Positions 1 to 8,735 of a stretch of 64,000 bases of DNA are shown piece after piece. Under the pieces are notes generated by a model. It searched no databases. It saw only the letters and a list, made by a program, of their open reading frames with translations, and had not been told where the DNA came from. The DNA comes from Roseburia sp. (GTDB lineage Bacteria; Bacillota; Clostridia; Lachnospirales; Lachnospiraceae). The position numbers and the translations under genes are program-made. The DNA is taken from positions 9,352-73,351 of the forward strand of contig JAHZFL010000015.1 of NCBI GenBank assembly GCA_019421345.1. Reading direction: 5' to 3'. How positions within the stretch are numbered: position 1 is the first letter of the stretch; the number at the start of each line of letters is the position of its first letter.

Positions 1-54
1 AACTACATACCATTTTCTATCAATGGTAGCTGGGCTAGCCATAAAAGTTTTCAT
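1..54 (-). CDS. rplM: Ribosomal protein L13 (N-terminal 18 codons, cut by window edge)
   Basis: Only the first 18 codons are inside the window. They read MKTFMASPATIDRKWYVV, the characteristic start of bacterial L13, a large-subunit protein that binds 23S rRNA early in assembly. The ATG at 52-54 is preceded by a strong AGGAGG six bases upstream. In Firmicutes rplM is followed by rpsI, which would lie beyond position 1. A leader and promoter for this gene are described separately. Recognition rests on a short but distinctive N-terminus. Confidence 0.85.
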   Translation of the reverse strand, partial: MKTFMASPATIDRKWYVV

Positions 55-187
55 GTGATTCCTCCTAGAAAAATGTAATCTCACGCGCCTACGATGTGAA
101 TGTCCGGACACACCGCCTCTGCGTGTTGCTTATAGTTAAAACGAAGCTCCGGGGCTTTGGAGCAACATTTATTCACTATTACAGACT
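55..187 (-). ncRNA. 5' leader of rplM, probable L13 autoregulatory leader
   Basis: Between the promoter and rplM lies about 130 nt of transcribed, foldable leader. In RNA sense a stem GTTGCT/AGCAAC encloses a nested GCTCC/GGAGC hairpin. A second GC-rich part (GGTGTGTCCGGACA) follows before the AGGAGG. Firmicutes L13 genes often carry a leader through which the ribosomal protein represses its own operon (Rfam L13_leader). Assignment to that family is inferred from position and shape; a covariance-model search would decide. Confidence 0.6.
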
Positions 188-192
188 TACAT

Positions 193-221
193 AGTATAGT
201 ACACGAGCCCCCGTGTGTCAA
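193..221 (-). promoter_or_regulatory. Strong sigma-A promoter of rplM
   Basis: The -35 box TTGACA (216-221) and -10 box TATACT (193-198) are separated by exactly 17 bases on the minus strand. The expected start is near 186, giving the leader described above. The promoter lies just 3' of the chemoreceptor stop codon, and no terminator was seen between them. Confidence 0.85.
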
Positions 222-242
222 GTATTTTCTTAGCTTTCCGCG

Positions 243-1883
243 TTATTTGAGCGAAAACTGCCTTACGAGGTCGTCCAGATTATTTGCCAGACTTTCAAGC
301 TCCTCGCTCGCAGCCGCGCTTTCCTCCGAGGTTGCGGAGCTTGCACATACGCCCTCATTGATACGCTCGATTCCCTCTCGGAGCTCCTTGATCGCCCCCG
401 CCTGGAACTGTGCGCTTTCGGAAATCGAATGCACTGCTTCAATGACCGCTTCCGTATCCGCATTTGTCTCACTGATACACTCAGCCATCCTCTGTGCAAT
501 CTCGCTGCCGTTATCCACCGAACGGATCGTATCTATGATCAGCCCCGTCGTATCCTGCGACGCCTGTGCGGACTTTGCCGCCAAATCTCTGATCTGATCC
601 GCAACGACTGCAAAGCCCTTTCCTGCCTCTCCGGCGCGCGCCGCCTCAATAGACGCATTCAAGGAGAGCATATTGGTCTGCGATGCAATATCCTCAATCG
701 TCTTTACCACCTTACTGATCTCATGGGAGCGTGCGCGTATCTCGTCCATCGCTCCATCCAAAACACGGGTCTGCTCCGTATTCTCCGCCATCTTGGAACG
801 GATGGAGGAAACAATCTGCGTCGCTCTCATGGAGCTCTTTGCATCCTCATTCACACTTGTCAGAAGCGTGCCCATCTTTTCTGAAAGCTCCGAAATAATG
901 TTTGCCTGTGCCTCAACGCCCTCTGCCAGCTCCTGTGCACCGCTTGACACCTGCGTAGATGCACTAAGCACCACCTCCGTATTCCGGTCAATCTTACGAA
1001 ACACTTCGTTTAAGCTTTCCTGCATATGATCTAAAAACTCTTTCAAGCGCACGAACTCCCCGCGGAACTCTACCTCACAGCCCACTGTAAAATCACCCGA
1101 TGCATAGGCGTTTAGCACCCGTCCGATCTCGTTGACATATTTGCTCAGTTCCCCGATCGAATCCGTCAGTGATGCCGCAAGCTCTCCGACTTCGTTATCC
1201 GTATCAACCTCAATGGAATAATTCAGCTCTCCCTGCTGGAGACGCCTTGCATTTTTCTCAATGACGCGAATCGGCTCTGTGATCTTAAATTTGATATATT
1301 TGATCGCATTTATCGTTCCGACAAACGCAACTCCCGCCAGCACCAGAAGAATGATCACAGACACTACAAGCAAAGTCTGCGTAAAATGCTTGGAACGCTC
1401 TACCTGCTTGTCACTGACCGCGATGACCTCGTTCAGCAGTCCGATCAGCTCGTCAATGTCGGGACGGATCTTCTCCAGATAAATCTGATGCGCCTTTTGT
1501 CCGCCCGCAGAAAAATCAATCGTCGCGGCATTTTCATGGATTCTCTGATGCACCGGAATGATTTTCTCAATCAAAGGTGCCACCTCTTTATCCTTCTTCG
1601 CCGCTGCGCTATAAAGATATTTACCCAGCTCACAGGATTTATAGTCAAGCGTTCCCTCAAACTCCGTACCAAGACCGATCGCAGAGCACAAGCCCTCCGC
1701 CCACTGATAATGCGCACGCTCCGCCTCCACGGCACGCGTATGCAGCTCCTGTGCCCCATTCATTTTATTGATCGAAGCTCTTGTTGCGAACAATGCACCC
1801 AGAGAAAACAGAAGCATGATCAAAAATGCACCCAACACAAATGACAGCTTTGCAGTCAAAACTTTTTTCATACTGTTTTTCAT
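243..1883 (-). CDS. Methyl-accepting chemotaxis protein with extracytoplasmic CZB-like zinc domain
   Basis: A transmembrane chemoreceptor of 546 residues. TM1 is about residues 12-33 and TM2 about 171-190. The outside domain between them carries His58-x2-Trp61, Cys84 in C-x-L-G-K, and His112-x3-His116. This is the 3His-1Cys pattern of chemoreceptor zinc-binding (CZB) domains. A HAMP region follows TM2, a second HAMP-like segment lies before the signalling coiled coil, and the hairpin tip holds EAARAGEAGKGFAVVADQ, the CheA/CheW contact. An upstream in-frame TTG at 1955 is possible, but the ATG at 1883 has AGGAAGG eight bases before it. A TTGACA box at 1950-1955 could be its -35, without a good -10. 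Ligand unknown; zinc or redox sensing is inferred from CZB. Confidence 0.92.
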   Translation of the reverse strand: MKNSMKKVLTAKLSFVLGAFLIMLLFSLGALFATRASINKMNGAQELHTRAVEAERAHYQWAEGLCSAIGLGTEFEGTLDYKSCELGKYLYSAAAKKDKEVAPLIEKIIPVHQRIHENAATIDFSAGGQKAHQIYLEKIRPDIDELIGLLNEVIAVSDKQVERSKHFTQTLLVVSVIILLVLAGVAFVGTINAIKYIKFKITEPIRVIEKNARRLQQGELNYSIEVDTDNEVGELAASLTDSIGELSKYVNEIGRVLNAYASGDFTVGCEVEFRGEFVRLKEFLDHMQESLNEVFRKIDRNTEVVLSASTQVSSGAQELAEGVEAQANIISELSEKMGTLLTSVNEDAKSSMRATQIVSSIRSKMAENTEQTRVLDGAMDEIRARSHEISKVVKTIEDIASQTNMLSLNASIEAARAGEAGKGFAVVADQIRDLAAKSAQASQDTTGLIIDTIRSVDNGSEIAQRMAECISETNADTEAVIEAVHSISESAQFQAGAIKELREGIERINEGVCASSATSEESAAASEELESLANNLDDLVRQFSLK

Positions 1884-1971
1884 AACATAAACCTTCCTAA
1901 GTAACTTTATTGCGATACTATGATACCATAATACCTTTTTGTAGAAATTTGTCAATCTTTAATTAAATTTT

Positions 1972-3078
1972 TCACATTTCTTTCATTCTTATGAGAAGCG
2001 CCGCCTGTTCCAGCTCCTTTTCCCTGTTTGAAAAAAACATTTGATAAGACTGACAATAAATATGTTTTCCTTCGCTGCGCTCTCTGCGGCAGCCATTCCT
2101 GCAAAGCACATAATAGCGGCAGTCCCTGCACTCCTCCGGCAGCTTCGCCGACTCCTCCAAAAATTTCCGTGCCGTTTCCCCCTCGCACATATCTGCAAAG
2201 CTTTGCTCTCCTACCGTCCCTATCCTCCATTCATCCAACACATAAAAATCGCAGGGATATACGCCCCCGTCTCCCTCTACGACAAACTGGATCGAACACC
2301 GTCCGACCATCCCGCAGCACACAGGCTGCCCGCCCAAAAGAATCGCCATCCAGTTGTCCAGATGACGGATGCTCACAAATCTCCCCCTCTTTAATTCTTC
2401 AAACCAGCAATCAAAAAGCTCTGTCAAAAAAACGCCGTAGGCTTCCGGGGACGGCGTATGCCCCGTGCCCGACAGCGTCCCGTCAAACGGTAAAAGGCAG
2501 GGGATAAACTGCATCCATGAAATCCCCTGCTCCCGATAAAAATTATAAATACTGCGTGCCATTTTGGCACTTTCTGCCGTTACCACGCACAAAACGTTAT
2601 AATCGGCATGGTAACGCTTTAACAGGGCGATCGTTTCCATCACCTCGCAAAAGGTAGCCGCCCCTCTCCTGTCTTTTCGATAACGATTATGAATTTGACT
2701 GGGTCCGTCCAGGGACACCCCGATCAAAAACCGCTCTCTCACAAAAAAACGAACCATTTCTTCTGTCAGACCGTATCCATTCGTCTGGATCGAATTATAA
2801 ATCAAAACCCCTTTTTTTTGATGTTTTTTCTGCAGCCGGACTGTCTGCTCATAAAAGGAAAGTCCCGCAAGCGTCGGTTCCCCTCCCTGAAATAAAAACG
2901 AGCAGGATCGCTCTGCCAGCTTCATTGCCTCCACGATCACCTGCTCCATTTGTTCCTCTGCCAGAAATCCCTGAAACTCCTGCTCCCTGCAGCTTGCCAC
3001 ATCCTCATAAAAGCAATAGGAACACTTCATATTACAAGCAGAAGACGCCGGCTTTATCAATATGCTCACATGCTGCAT
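1972..3078 (-). CDS. Anaerobic sulfatase-maturating radical SAM/SPASM enzyme
   Basis: Cytosolic radical SAM enzyme expected to oxidise the active-site Cys or Ser of a sulfatase to formylglycine without oxygen. The N-terminal CNMKCSYC (Cys15, Cys19, Cys22) binds the SAM [4Fe-4S] cluster. The C-terminal third is Cys-rich (CCG...C, VYPCDF, CRDCRYYVLCRNGCRRER), as in SPASM domains with two auxiliary clusters. Length of 368 residues is normal. The ATG at 3078 is preferred over the one at 3102 because GGGAG lies nine bases before it, and family members start close to the ISILIKPAS-type motif. It is the last gene of the sulfatase operon, so its client is almost surely the sulfatase at 4249-5610. Confidence 0.9.
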   Translation of the reverse strand: MQHVSILIKPASSACNMKCSYCFYEDVASCREQEFQGFLAEEQMEQVIVEAMKLAERSCSFLFQGGEPTLAGLSFYEQTVRLQKKHQKKGVLIYNSIQTNGYGLTEEMVRFFVRERFLIGVSLDGPSQIHNRYRKDRRGAATFCEVMETIALLKRYHADYNVLCVVTAESAKMARSIYNFYREQGISWMQFIPCLLPFDGTLSGTGHTPSPEAYGVFLTELFDCWFEELKRGRFVSIRHLDNWMAILLGGQPVCCGMVGRCSIQFVVEGDGGVYPCDFYVLDEWRIGTVGEQSFADMCEGETARKFLEESAKLPEECRDCRYYVLCRNGCRRERSEGKHIYCQSYQMFFSNREKELEQAALLIRMKEM

Positions 3079-3105
3079 CAAACGAATCTCCCTTCTTTTC
3101 ATCTC

Positions 3106-4236
3106 TTATTGTTCTGACGCCAAAGTCCTATCCCCCATCTGCTTAATAGAATTTCCAATATAAATCTCAGGACGCAGGATCAGCGAATAATCACGATTAC
3201 CGCGTTCCCCGCGCTCTATCATTCTGATCAAAAGCTCAGCCGTACGGCATCCGATTTTATACCCCTGATAAACAGAACAGGTAATCCCTTCCTGCTCCTT
3301 CCCCTCCGCCGAATAATCGAAGCAGACCATAGAATAATCCAAAGGTACACGCTTCCCCTGCATTTGCAGCACTTGCCGCACCAGGCGGTAAATCCTGTAA
3401 TTACAGCAGACAATCGCCGTCGCGCGCGGTACGCTTTTTAAAAACTTCCAGATGGAACGTGCGAACCTCTCGTCATGCGCCTCATTGGAAATACACCATT
3501 TGATATAATCATCCCGAAACTCAATACCGCATGACAGCAGCGCCGCAAACATCCCCTGAAATTTTTCCACACTTTGATAATTATCATAGACAAAAATACC
3601 GGCAATGTCGCGATGTCCCGCGGAAACCAACAGCCGTATCAGCTCCTTTGCACCGGAATTATTATTAACGCCGACCCGCGGGCAGTGCAGATTCTGATAA
3701 TAATTATTAAAGAAAATCACGGGTATCCCGCGACGCTGAATCTCCTGATAACAGTCAAGGTTTGGACTTGCCATGCTGGCTTTTACGCCATCCACGATAA
3801 ACCCCTGAAAATCCTGATGCATAACAGTCTGCAAGCATCTCCGCTCATTTGCAAACTTATTATCGGTAAGAAAAATCCGCAGATCCACCTGATGGTCCTT
3901 GATCACGCTGCGAATTCCCCGGATCAGCTCCGCCTCCGCATCGCCGTCCTGTCCCTGAAGGATCAATCCGATCTTTCGCTCTGCCGTTCCGCTGTCTAAG
4001 GCAGCGGACATACTTACATCCTTGTTGAAATATGTCCCGCTGCCCTGTACTCTGCGGATCAGCCCTTCCTTTTCCAACTGCTTCATCGCACAGCGCACGG
4101 TATCCCTGCTGACCTTTAAGTAACGGCAAATATCATTTTCAGACGGCAGTTTCAGATTTTCTGAAAATTTATTCCTGTCGATATATGCCAAAATCCAGCG
4201 ATATACCCGCTCCCACTTTCGATTCAAAACTTCCAT
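3106..4236 (-). CDS. GntR-type HTH / LacI-type sensor transcriptional regulator
   Basis: A 376-residue fusion of a GntR winged helix (about 1-70; LPSENDICRYLKVSRDTVR is the helix-turn-helix and QGSGTYF the wing) with a periplasmic-binding-protein-like effector domain (about 90-370), as in AraR-type repressors. These dimeric regulators bind a small, often sugar-like, effector. Encoded within the sulfatase operon, 12 nt after the sulfatase and 27 nt before the maturase, so it probably controls the whole cassette. The palindrome at 8691-8706 upstream of tctC is the best candidate operator. ATG chosen with GGGAA upstream. The effector is unknown. Confidence 0.9.
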   Translation of the reverse strand: MEVLNRKWERVYRWILAYIDRNKFSENLKLPSENDICRYLKVSRDTVRCAMKQLEKEGLIRRVQGSGTYFNKDVSMSAALDSGTAERKIGLILQGQDGDAEAELIRGIRSVIKDHQVDLRIFLTDNKFANERRCLQTVMHQDFQGFIVDGVKASMASPNLDCYQEIQRRGIPVIFFNNYYQNLHCPRVGVNNNSGAKELIRLLVSAGHRDIAGIFVYDNYQSVEKFQGMFAALLSCGIEFRDDYIKWCISNEAHDERFARSIWKFLKSVPRATAIVCCNYRIYRLVRQVLQMQGKRVPLDYSMVCFDYSAEGKEQEGITCSVYQGYKIGCRTAELLIRMIERGERGNRDYSLILRPEIYIGNSIKQMGDRTLASEQ

Positions 4237-4248
4237 AATAACTTCCCG

Positions 4249-5610
4249 CTATTTTTTCTCATCCACGATCCTTGGGCGATACCCCTCTGCGTTTTCGATC
4301 CAATCCAAAAGACGGCGGCGCAATTCCTCTTTTGCCTCACGATAAGCCGGCTCTGTCACAACGTTTTCAAGCTGCCACGGGTCTTTCTTCAAATCATACA
4401 GATAATCATCTGCATAAAGCTCGGACGCCCCCTGCTTCCCGCCGTTGATGCCTGGCGCATAAACACCGTAGAGATAATCCTCGGTGCGCACCACACGTCC
4501 GATTCTGCTTTCCGAAATCTGCGCAAAGACCTGATTTTCTCTCTGCGGATTTTTCTTTTCCACAACATCCAGCAGGTTTTCTCCGATCATCGCATCCCTT
4601 ACGTCTACGCCCGCCAGAGCAAGAATTGTTTTTGGCAGACTCTCTGTGCTCACCAGCTCGCGAACCTCTTTTCCTCCCCGGAACGGTCCGCCCGCGATCA
4701 CGAGCGGAACATGAAGCGCCCCGTCATGACCGCTTCTTTTATAATCGTCATAGCCGTTTAGGTGACTGTCCGTATTGCGCGTCTTAAAATGAGAACCGTG
4801 ATCGGACACATAGATGAGGATTGTATTTTCATATAACCCCTTTTCTTTTAATTTGTCAATCAGTCTGCCGAGATTTTCATCAAGACTTGCGCACTGTCCC
4901 AGATAATCGGGATACTCCTCCGCCGCATTTCCCTTTAAAACCGCCAGATCGTGCGGAAGAACAAAATCGGCATATTTTTCTTTTGATCCTTCCGGCCCCT
5001 CGTAGTGCTCATGGTCATTTTGATGATGCGGTTCAATCTGGGAAACCGTCATGAAAAACGGCTTCTCTCCCTGATACTGATCGAGATATTCCAGCGCAAA
5101 GTCATTGATGCAGTCCGCCCGGTAACCCTTAAAATCAATCCGCCGATTATTCTCGTCAAACACATAACCGTCATACCCGTGAGAAGTAAACTCCAAAACA
5201 TCCGCTGCACGCCAGAATCCCGAATATCCTCCCCTGTATTCCGCCGGAACAGCAGTAATCGTATGATCGATCACAGGCGGCTTTTCCAGTTCGCCATCAC
5301 TTGCCAGATGCCATTTACCGATATACGCCGTCTCATACCCTGCTTCCTCCATATAATTTGCCAGCGTTTTTACATCCCGCGGAAGCATGATATTATTGCG
5401 GAAGCATCCTGTTTCGGTTGGGTACTTCCCCGTCTGAAACAGTGCGCGGCACGGACCGCATACCGGCTGCGGAGAAAATGCATTGTCGAACTTTACGCCC
5501 TCCTTCGCCAGCCTATCTAAATTCGGCGTAATATCAAGCGGCTGTCCAAAGCAGCCGCAGGTGTCCCACCGCTGCTGATCCGAAAAATAAAATATAATAT
5601 TGTATGCCAT
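4249..5610 (-). CDS. Type I sulfatase, Cys-type, no signal peptide (cytosolic)
   Basis: A 453-residue alkaline-phosphatase-fold sulfatase that hydrolyses a sulfate ester. The maturation motif is C51-G-P-C-R-A-L-F-Q-T-G, fitting C-x-P-S/C-R-x4-T-G, so Cys51 should become formylglycine. Asp11-Gln12 near the N-terminus and the IYVSDHGSH segment supply metal ligands; GKWHL is the usual substrate-side lysine/histidine motif. The protein starts directly with MAYNIIFYFSDQQRW and has no signal peptide. Its substrate must therefore be inside the cell, consistent with the importer encoded just upstream (18 nt gap). GGAGG precedes the ATG. Precise substrate cannot be read from sequence; arylsulfatase/choline-sulfatase-like names would be guesses. 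Confidence 0.9.
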   Translation of the reverse strand: MAYNIIFYFSDQQRWDTCGCFGQPLDITPNLDRLAKEGVKFDNAFSPQPVCGPCRALFQTGKYPTETGCFRNNIMLPRDVKTLANYMEEAGYETAYIGKWHLASDGELEKPPVIDHTITAVPAEYRGGYSGFWRAADVLEFTSHGYDGYVFDENNRRIDFKGYRADCINDFALEYLDQYQGEKPFFMTVSQIEPHHQNDHEHYEGPEGSKEKYADFVLPHDLAVLKGNAAEEYPDYLGQCASLDENLGRLIDKLKEKGLYENTILIYVSDHGSHFKTRNTDSHLNGYDDYKRSGHDGALHVPLVIAGGPFRGGKEVRELVSTESLPKTILALAGVDVRDAMIGENLLDVVEKKNPQRENQVFAQISESRIGRVVRTEDYLYGVYAPGINGGKQGASELYADDYLYDLKKDPWQLENVVTEPAYREAKEELRRRLLDWIENAEGYRPRIVDEKK

Positions 5611-5628
5611 AAAATCCTCCTTCTCCCG

Positions 5629-7122
5629 TTACTGCTTTCCTGCCGCGCGCTCTTTCCATTTTCCGCGCAGGATCATCGCAACTGCAAAAATGATCAATGC
5701 CACAAAAATCCAACAGAAAATACTGCTGAAGAAAATGCTTGGACTGCCATTTGAAATGAGCAGAGCTCTGCGGAAATTTGTCTCTGTCATGCCGCCAAGT
5801 ACCATACCAAGAAGGATCGGAACCGTCGGCAGATCAAGCTTTCGCAAAAACCATGCCAATACTGCAAATACCAGCGCTACCGCAACGTCAAAATAATTTT
5901 CGTTTACGGAATAAGCGCCCGCCATGCAGAAAATCACGATGATCGGCGTTAAGATCTCCTGCGGAATCGACACCACCTTTGCGAACAGACTCGTAAGAAA
6001 TTTTCCCTGCAAAAGCATAAACAAATTGACAAGGATCAGTCCCAGCATGATCGCGTACATAATATCGCCGTCCGTGGTAAATAGGCTAAGCCCCGGATTC
6101 AACCCATTGATCATAAGCGCCGAGAGCATGATCGCAACGGTACCGTCTCCCGGAATCCCAAGTGTCAAAAGCGGTATCAGCGTCGCGCCTGTCACTGCGT
6201 TGTTGGCAGATTCTGCCGCCGCAATTCCTTCAACAGAGCCATGCCCAAATTCCTCCGGGTGCTTTGACATATTCTTTGCCTGCGAATAACTAAACCACGA
6301 CGCCTCGGAAGCGCCGGTGCCCGGAATAATGCCAACCAGTACGCCGATCAGCGAAGAAAGCAGGACCGGTCTTGCCATCCGCTTATATTCCTCCTTCGTT
6401 ATCCTTCCGTCATCCTCGATCTTTGCGGTATCCAGCCGAAGCGCTCCTGCTTTTTTCTCCGCCTTTGCCAAAATCTCAACCAGCGCAAACAGACCGATAA
6501 GACAGACTGCCAAATCCATTCCCAGATACAATCGGCTGCTGCCAAAGGTGAAGCGATCGTAGCTTGTCATGGGGTCTGCACCGATACAGGCGATAAAAAG
6601 TCCAAGACAAGCGGAGATCAGACCCTTGACGATACTTTTCCCCGATACTCCGGCAATGATCGTAAGTCCGAATACACAGACCATAAAATATTCCGGCGTT
6701 CCAAGCTGTGCCGCCACCTTTGCCACCTGCGGTCCTAAAAACAAAAGCATCAGTGCGGAAAATACGCCGCCGAACGCAGAGGCGTAGAGCGCAATTTTTA
6801 ACGCTGCTTTTGTGCGTCCTTTCTGTGACAGCGGATGTCCGTCCAGCATGGTAGCCGCTGCATGCGGCGTGCCCGGTGTATTAATGAGGATCGCAGACAC
6901 GCTTCCCCCATAACCTCCTGCACAGTAGATACCGAGCAAAAACATCATACCCGGAATCGCCGGCATCGAATAAGTCACCGGCAAAAACAAAATGACACAT
7001 AAGATCACGCTAAGTCCCGGAATTGCCGCAAACACAGAACCGATAAATACACCGAGATTGATCCATAAAATATTTTCCAGCGTAAAAAGAAGTCCGGCTG
7101 CCGGAACAATATATTTCATCAT
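5629..7122 (-). CDS. tctA: Tripartite tricarboxylate transporter, large membrane subunit TctA
   Basis: A 497-residue, very hydrophobic protein with about 11-12 membrane segments and the TctA signatures GTPHAAATMLDGHP (about 83-96) and a later GIIPGTGASEASWFSY, the repeated Gly/Pro-rich elements of the family. It forms the channel of a secondary, solute-binding-protein-dependent importer. The stop is 18 nt before the sulfatase. TTT systems transport citrate, tartrate-like and aromatic carboxylates; here the sulfatase context suggests a sulfated or related organic anion, which is inference. ATGATG start with GGAGG upstream. Confidence 0.93.
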   Translation of the reverse strand: MMKYIVPAAGLLFTLENILWINLGVFIGSVFAAIPGLSVILCVILFLPVTYSMPAIPGMMFLLGIYCAGGYGGSVSAILINTPGTPHAAATMLDGHPLSQKGRTKAALKIALYASAFGGVFSALMLLFLGPQVAKVAAQLGTPEYFMVCVFGLTIIAGVSGKSIVKGLISACLGLFIACIGADPMTSYDRFTFGSSRLYLGMDLAVCLIGLFALVEILAKAEKKAGALRLDTAKIEDDGRITKEEYKRMARPVLLSSLIGVLVGIIPGTGASEASWFSYSQAKNMSKHPEEFGHGSVEGIAAAESANNAVTGATLIPLLTLGIPGDGTVAIMLSALMINGLNPGLSLFTTDGDIMYAIMLGLILVNLFMLLQGKFLTSLFAKVVSIPQEILTPIIVIFCMAGAYSVNENYFDVAVALVFAVLAWFLRKLDLPTVPILLGMVLGGMTETNFRRALLISNGSPSIFFSSIFCWIFVALIIFAVAMILRGKWKERAAGKQ

Positions 7123-7140
7123 AGCACCTGCACCTCCTCC

Positions 7141-7656
7141 CTAAAATCCTACCTTTAGCACAAAACGGAATACTGCCCATATGACAACCGATAAAAACAG
7201 CGTGATCGCATAGTAGCTCCGCTTTCTGCACCGGAAATAGAGCAGAAAACCCAGACTGCAAAAGACCGCTCCGACAAGGAAAAGCCCTGTCACCTTGCTC
7301 AAGAAATAAGTAAAAAACAGGATGCCAAAAATAATGAGCGCCTTTACCTCGGTCAGCACCTGAATGGATTTCCATTCTAAGGGCTGCTTTTTTATGATCT
7401 TATAGACCTCTTTTACTGCAAGCATACCGCTGCATAACATCATGACCGTCATCAAAAGCGTCGGAAACGCCCTGCCGTTGACCACATCCTTTTCCGAAAT
7501 CTGTACCTGCTGCGGCATGATAAGCAAAATCACAAGTGCAAACAAAAAGCAGAGCACACTTGCCGTCAGATTTATGGGAATGCGGATTTCTTTATCCTTT
7601 AACCGCGCTCCGATCCTGTCGATCCTGTCATCAAACGCTTTGCCCCATCTGTTCAC
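7141..7656 (-). CDS. tctB: Tripartite tricarboxylate transporter, small membrane subunit TctB
   Basis: A 171-residue membrane protein with four hydrophobic segments, the size and topology of TctB, lying between tctA and tctC. It starts with GTG at 7656: an AGGAGGGGGG run sits upstream, and the nearby ATG (7665 region) is out of frame. TctB family sequences are weakly conserved, so the call rests on size, topology and operon position. Confidence 0.85.
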   Translation of the reverse strand: MNRWGKAFDDRIDRIGARLKDKEIRIPINLTASVLCFLFALVILLIMPQQVQISEKDVVNGRAFPTLLMTVMMLCSGMLAVKEVYKIIKKQPLEWKSIQVLTEVKALIIFGILFFTYFLSKVTGLFLVGAVFCSLGFLLYFRCRKRSYYAITLFLSVVIWAVFRFVLKVGF

Positions 7657-7690
7657 CAGTCATCCCCCCTCCTAACCTCTCCTATGTGTA

Positions 7691-8656
7691 TTACTGTGAA
7701 ACAACGTCCTTATATTCATTTACAATCGCCTTCACATTCTCAATATGCGCCTTAACGTCCTCCTCTGACATCGGCTCTGTCTCAAGAAGCATGGTATCCG
7801 AAAGCCATGTCGTCACTTCCTCATCTGCAAGAATATCATCATAAAGCTTGCGAAGCTCCTCGATTTTTGCCTCATCCGTGCCTGCGCTTGCCATGATAAA
7901 GCAGCGGTTTCTAAAATATGGATAACCCTTCTCGCCAACGCCTTCTGTTCCTGCAAACGGTCCGCTCTCCAAAGGCTTTTCATCAAACGCACACACGATC
8001 GACACGCCGCCCTGCTGATAGGTCTCTAAAATCTGCGCCTGATGAGAAACGGCAAAGTTTGTCTCCCCCTTTGCAACTGCCTGCGCAGCCTCTGCCGCCG
8101 AAGTATATGCTACAAGCTTAAGGTTTTCACCTGCGCCCATCTCGCCAAACAATGCCGCTGCCAGAAACGCTTCCGAGCCGGTAGAACCATTGACTGCCAC
8201 GCTGATCTCCTGTCCGCTTGCCGCAAAAGATTCCAAATCCGCAATATTTTTAATATTTAAGTCTGATTTTGCCGACAATACAAAAATCGAGGAATAGAGA
8301 TTCTCCACATACGCAAAATCCTCATATGTAAACTGCATCTTTGCCGGATCTAAAATAGATGTAATGGAAAATAAACCCTCACCCACAAATACCAATTCTT
8401 TATCATTCGCTTTTGTATCTGCCACCCATGTGTTGACAGTCGCAGCGTCTCCTTTGACCGCCTCTGCAACCAATGTCAGATTCTCAGAATATGTCGCTGA
8501 TTTTTCAGCCGCTTTCTGGCTGACCATTGCCGCAACCCCTGACGGCGCCCACGGACAGGTAACCTTCCAGCTCTCCTTACCGGAGCCGCTGCACCCTGCC
8601 ATCAGTCCCACTGCCATAACCACTGCCATAACTGCACTTACAAAACGTCCCTTCAT
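7691..8656 (-). CDS. tctC: Tripartite tricarboxylate transporter solute-binding lipoprotein TctC
   Basis: A 321-residue secreted binding protein. A hydrophobic signal ends in the lipobox L-M-A-G-C, so Cys22 should be lipidated and anchor it outside the membrane. The mature part begins WKVTCPWAPSGVAAMVSQKAAE, a TctC-type ligand-binding opening, and VAVNGSTGSEAF matches the family's mid-domain ligand loop. It delivers substrate to TctAB. First gene of the operon tctC-tctB-tctA-sulfatase-regulator-maturase. AGGAGAGG precedes the ATG. The palindrome 35 bases upstream suggests regulation by the operon's GntR/LacI-type protein. Confidence 0.9.
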   Translation of the reverse strand: MKGRFVSAVMAVVMAVGLMAGCSGSGKESWKVTCPWAPSGVAAMVSQKAAEKSATYSENLTLVAEAVKGDAATVNTWVADTKANDKELVFVGEGLFSITSILDPAKMQFTYEDFAYVENLYSSIFVLSAKSDLNIKNIADLESFAASGQEISVAVNGSTGSEAFLAAALFGEMGAGENLKLVAYTSAAEAAQAVAKGETNFAVSHQAQILETYQQGGVSIVCAFDEKPLESGPFAGTEGVGEKGYPYFRNRCFIMASAGTDEAKIEELRKLYDDILADEEVTTWLSDTMLLETEPMSEEDVKAHIENVKAIVNEYKDVVSQ

Positions 8657-8690
8657 TTTTCCTCTCCTTTTTTGCTGACTTTTTTATCAT

Positions 8691-8706
8691 GTTATCGGCC
8701 AATAAC
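8691..8706. promoter_or_regulatory. Candidate operator of the sulfatase/TTT operon
   Basis: GTTATCGGCCAATAAC is a 16-bp palindrome with one mismatched pair (7 of 8). It lies 34 bases before the tctC start codon, downstream of the likely -10. Length and symmetry suit a dimeric GntR-type winged helix, and the operon encodes one. Inference; no second copy was found in the window. Confidence 0.55.
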
Positions 8707-8735
8707 TTTTCGATATACTTCATCTTAGAGGAATC

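Noticed and set aside
1972..3078. Possible peptide-modifying radical SAM/SPASM system with a precursor peptide
   Set aside because: No small Cys- or Thr-rich precursor ORF is adjacent, and the sulfatase with a C-x-P-C-R motif explains the enzyme as its maturase.
7691..8656. Naming the TTT system a citrate transporter
   Set aside because: Binding specificity of TctC proteins cannot be read from sequence, and the sulfatase context argues for another ligand.
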